This document shows, piece after piece, positions 61,540 to 64,000 of a stretch of DNA of 64,000 bases. The notes under the pieces were generated by a model. That model saw only the letters and a list, made by a program, of their open reading frames with translations. It did not search any database and had not been told where the DNA came from. Made by a program: the position numbers and the translations under genes. This DNA comes from Cyclobacteriaceae bacterium (lineage in GTDB: Bacteria; Bacteroidota; Bacteroidia; Cytophagales; Cyclobacteriaceae), in assembly GCA_019638395.1 (NCBI GenBank), contig JAHBTX010000002.1, positions 620,001 through 684,000 of the forward strand. The letters run 5' to 3'. Numbering within the stretch: position 1 is the stretch's first letter; the number at the start of each line of letters is the position of its first letter.

Positions 61540-62415
61540 ATGCGCATTGCACTTCATGGTAAAGACGCCCACGAAAAATCATCCCGCCTGATTGAGCATT
61601 TGCTTGAACAACTCAAGGAGAGAAAAGCAGAAATCTGGGTATCTGATAAATTTGAAAAACTGGTTAAGCCCGCACAACTGGCCGATGTAAAATACAAATC
61701 GTTTCAGTTGGGTGATAGCCTGCAAAGCGTGGATTGTTTTTTTTCACTGGGTGGCGATGGTACCATGCTTGAGTCCGTTACCTATGTGGGCAAAGCGGAA
61801 GTCCCGATTCTCGGAATCAATACAGGTAGATTAGGATTTCTGGCTACCATTAGCCGCGATGACGTGGACACCGCTTTAAGTGCTGTGTTTGAAGGAAAGT
61901 ATTCCATTGAAAAACGCACGCTGCTAAAACTCATATCGTCTTCCAAAATATTTGAGCCGCGCAACTTTGCCCTTAACGACATCACCATCATGAAGAAGGA
62001 TACCTCTTCCATGATTACCGTGCACGTTAAAGTAGATGGCGAACCACTCAATTCATATTGGGCTGATGGGATAATCATTTCAACACCCACGGGTTCAACC
62101 GGCTATTCGTTAAGTTGTGGCGGGCCACTCGTTTACCCAAAATCTGAAAGCTTTATAATAACAGCCGTTAGCCCCCATAACCTGGGTACTCGCCCCATTG
62201 TAATTTCCGATAAATCAGAAATAGGAATAGAAATTGAGGGCCGCAGTAAAAAGTACCTTATCTCACTCGATTCGCGATTTGAAACAGTTGAAGAAACGGT
62301 TAAATTAAAAATTAAACGCGAGCGCTTTCTGGTTAAACTGGTACAATTGCCTGGCCACCATTTTTTCGACACCCTTCGGCAAAAGCTCAACTGGGGCCTC
62401 GATATCCGAAACTGA
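61540..62415 (+). CDS. nadK: NAD kinase
   Basis: NadK makes NADP from NAD and ATP in the cytoplasm. The key motif GGDGTMLESV has GGDGT at 71-75. Other family segments are NTGRLGFLATISRDDVDTAL, the substrate loop FALNDITIMKKD, and TGSTGYSLSCGGPLVYP. Length 291 is normal. It follows the CBS-pair gene with nine bases between and precedes two DUF6089 genes, a common Bacteroidota order. Confidence 0.96.
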   Translation: MRIALHGKDAHEKSSRLIEHLLEQLKERKAEIWVSDKFEKLVKPAQLADVKYKSFQLGDSLQSVDCFFSLGGDGTMLESVTYVGKAEVPILGINTGRLGFLATISRDDVDTALSAVFEGKYSIEKRTLLKLISSSKIFEPRNFALNDITIMKKDTSSMITVHVKVDGEPLNSYWADGIIISTPTGSTGYSLSCGGPLVYPKSESFIITAVSPHNLGTRPIVISDKSEIGIEIEGRSKKYLISLDSRFETVEETVKLKIKRERFLVKLVQLPGHHFFDTLRQKLNWGLDIRN

Positions 62416-62497
62416 ATTTCAGGTTAAAATCAGAATCGCCAACCCCTTTGTTTTGAATCTTATCAGGAACTGTAATTCGGGTTCTCAACAATTTTTT

Positions 62498-62505
62498 TAA
62501 GTTTG
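62498..62505 (+). promoter_or_regulatory. -7 promoter element of the first DUF6089 gene
   Basis: TAAGTTTG matches TAnnTTTG exactly, 22 bases upstream of the ATG at 62528. It suggests the DUF6089 genes are transcribed apart from nadK, in addition to any readthrough. Confidence 0.45.
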
Positions 62506-62527
62506 TAACTGGCAAAATTGTCAGTAC

Positions 62528-63598
62528 ATGAGAAAGTTAATTTTTGGAGCGTTGTGCCTTGTGATTTTTCTAGCAAGTGCTATTGATGCAGATGCACAGT
62601 TTAACCGCAAGGCCATCAAAAAAAATAATAAACGAATTGCCAGCTATCGTGGTAAAAAACGCGGCTTTGGAAACAAGGTCTATAATGCCGTTGGCTTTTC
62701 CGCAAGCGCGTTAAATTATTATGGAGATATTGCTCCCAAACCCCAACGTGTAAGCACCGATATTTCATTTACCCGCCCAGCCATTGGGTTATCGTTCACA
62801 CATCGCTTTGGCCCGCGGTATTCGCTAATGGGCCAGTTCATGTACGGTACACTTAAAGGTTCTGATACACAATCGGCCGATCAGGCCGATGCCGAAAATG
62901 GCGTATTTCGCTATCAACGCAACCTGTCATTTCGAAATCGTATAAAAGAACTTTCCGTAGTAGCTTATTTCGATTTATTTGAAAATGATGCTACCTACAT
63001 CAGTCGTGTAAAATGGACTCCCTATGCATTTATTGGCGTAGCGGGTTTCCACCATAACCCACAAGCCCAAGCCCCGGCAACGGGTTTAAATGGCGAGAAT
63101 CTGGGTGTAGCACCCGGCACTTGGGTAAACCTTAAACCGCTTGGTACCGAGGGGCAGTATTCAAACTTAGAGGCTGGTGATGCTAACTTTGGAATAAAAC
63201 CCTATAGCAATTTTCAGGTAGCTATTCCGTTTGGTTTAGGTGCACGTTTTAGAATTAATGAAGTGATGGACCTGTGGGCTGACCTTGGATTTCGTTATAC
63301 ATTTACCGATTACCTGGATGATGTGAGTAGCAATTATGTGGACTTGGGAGTGTTTGGCGCTAACAACCTGGCCCGGGCTATGTCTTATCGAAGCAATGAG
63401 TTACCAGCCAGCGAAATACCCGTACTTGAACCTTACGATGCACGCAATGGGGTTTCTTACTCAACCATTCCGGGTTACGGACGCGAACATCCATCCAACA
63501 TGCGTGGTTCTAAAGGAGACAAAGATATTTACATGGTAACAACCATTCGCCTCACATATATTCTGGGTGCCACCATGCATAAAGCTAAATTCAGATAA
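62528..63598 (+). CDS. DUF6089 family outer-membrane beta-barrel protein
   Basis: A 356-residue exported protein with a signal peptide (LIFGALCLVIFLASAIDADA). Alternating strands such as SALNYYGDIAPKPQRV, RPAIGLSFTHRFGPRYSLMG and VAIPFGLGARFRI fit an outer-membrane barrel. Proteins of this type commonly follow nadK and precede uppS and bamA in Bacteroidota, pointing to a role in outer-membrane assembly or structure, though none is proven. A second, related gene begins 11 bases later. Confidence 0.85.
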   Translation: MRKLIFGALCLVIFLASAIDADAQFNRKAIKKNNKRIASYRGKKRGFGNKVYNAVGFSASALNYYGDIAPKPQRVSTDISFTRPAIGLSFTHRFGPRYSLMGQFMYGTLKGSDTQSADQADAENGVFRYQRNLSFRNRIKELSVVAYFDLFENDATYISRVKWTPYAFIGVAGFHHNPQAQAPATGLNGENLGVAPGTWVNLKPLGTEGQYSNLEAGDANFGIKPYSNFQVAIPFGLGARFRINEVMDLWADLGFRYTFTDYLDDVSSNYVDLGVFGANNLARAMSYRSNELPASEIPVLEPYDARNGVSYSTIPGYGREHPSNMRGSKGDKDIYMVTTIRLTYILGATMHKAKFR

Positions 63599-63609
63599 GT
63601 TTTATATTA

Positions 63610-64000
63610 ATGCGTTTTGCAAAAGGTATTGTAGCTGTTGGGTTAATCATATTGTTTGACAACATTCAGGCTCAGCAAATGTTGGGGCAACGTTCAGAGG
63701 TAGGGTTTGGCCTTGGCACTTTTAATTATACCGGAGACATTGTACGCACCTATAACCTGGCCTTTTCAAAACCTGCTGCCACCGTATTCTATCGATCCAA
63801 CATTAGCCGAGTGATTAGCTTCCGCACGGCCATTACAGGTGGTAAAATTGGCGCCAGCGATACCCGTAAACCAATAGACCCCTTTGCTGCCAACCGTGCT
63901 GCTTCGTTTAACTTATTTCTTTTAGAGGGATCCGGAACTTTTGAGTATCACTTTCTGGACTGGCGCGATGATAAACGCAGGCTTCGGTTTACACCTTACC
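63610..64000 (+). CDS. Second DUF6089-type protein, cut by window edge
   Basis: An ATG at 63610 opens a frame that runs to the window edge for 130 codons. It begins with a signal peptide (GIVAVGLIILFDNIQAQQ) and continues with barrel-like strands, including VGFGLGTFNYTGDIVRTYNL and ATVFYRSNISRVISFRTAI, which parallel the NYYGDIAP and LSFTHRFGPRYSL strands of its neighbour. It is therefore a tandem paralogue. The 3' end is outside the window. Confidence 0.8.
   Translation, partial: MRFAKGIVAVGLIILFDNIQAQQMLGQRSEVGFGLGTFNYTGDIVRTYNLAFSKPAATVFYRSNISRVISFRTAITGGKIGASDTRKPIDPFAANRAASFNLFLLEGSGTFEYHFLDWRDDKRRLRFTPY

Overview
The window looks like chromosome of a Bacteroidota member, most likely order Cytophagales. 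The signs are a GldB-type gliding-motility lipoprotein, DUF6089 proteins beside an NAD kinase, a CD225/DUF2752 pair, a bacterial GH3-family protein, several AraC/TPR and secreted hydrolase genes, and -7 promoter elements of the Bacteroidota form TAnnTTTG with little Shine-Dalgarno signal. I see no rRNA, tRNA, CRISPR array, prophage or complete insertion sequence. No gene-free stretch exceeds 300 bases. Both window edges cut genes.

Layout. 1-1.3 kb: two predicted outer-membrane barrel proteins, the first cut by the edge. 1.4-8.1 kb: htpG; a minus-strand group of arfB, an orphan protein resembling the N-terminal and linker part of IF-2, and a 55-residue zinc-ribbon membrane protein; a secreted amidotransferase-like protein; a DUF2306 membrane protein; lepB. 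8.3-18.3 kb: a PadR regulator with three large FtsX/MacB-type permeases and no ATPase, interrupted by an AT-rich serine hydrolase gene. 18.3-33.5 kb: M20 dipeptidase, AAA/DUF4143 ATPase, a secreted TPR-CHAT protein whose start overlaps an acyl-CoA thioesterase stop, amidohydrolase, TPR protein, lipid kinase, DUF2752/CD225, DinB, M14 peptidase, deoxynucleoside kinase. 33.7-48.3 kb: gldB, nucleoside MFS, Gfo/Idh/MocA oxidoreductase, TerB-like, acyltransferase 3, ankyrin lipoprotein facing a membrane AraC-TPR regulator, a vapBC pair with a frameshifted toxin, HPF-like protein, M50-like protein coupled to an S9 peptidase, GH3, lptB. 48.3-64 kb: recJ, a glycine-rich secreted protein, a SPOR-like protein, fumC, a 2OG-Fe(II) oxygenase, a LEA-like lipoprotein, a histidine kinase converging on a lone receiver, a secreted esterase-like protein, YHS lipoprotein, pdxJ, yqeY-cvpA, alpha/beta hydrolase, CBS, nadK and two tandem DUF6089 genes.

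Spacers are unusually informative. They carry at least three kinds of dispersed repeat: a REP-like hairpin with core GGTSYGTG-AGGA-CACRSACC; a C/T-rich palindrome that overlaps or abuts gene ends; and degenerate short-word repeats that fold into hairpins. Several distort predicted gene termini, so starts were chosen with them in mind. Four genes have an exact TAnnTTTG box only 4-6 bases before the start codon, which suggests leaderless transcripts.

The most promising under-described items are the IF-2-like/zinc-ribbon pair next to arfB, the secreted CHAT protein coupled to a thioesterase, the PadR-permease cluster with its long inverted-repeat operator and inserted hydrolase, and the repeat families. 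None of these is proven to be a new system from sequence alone.
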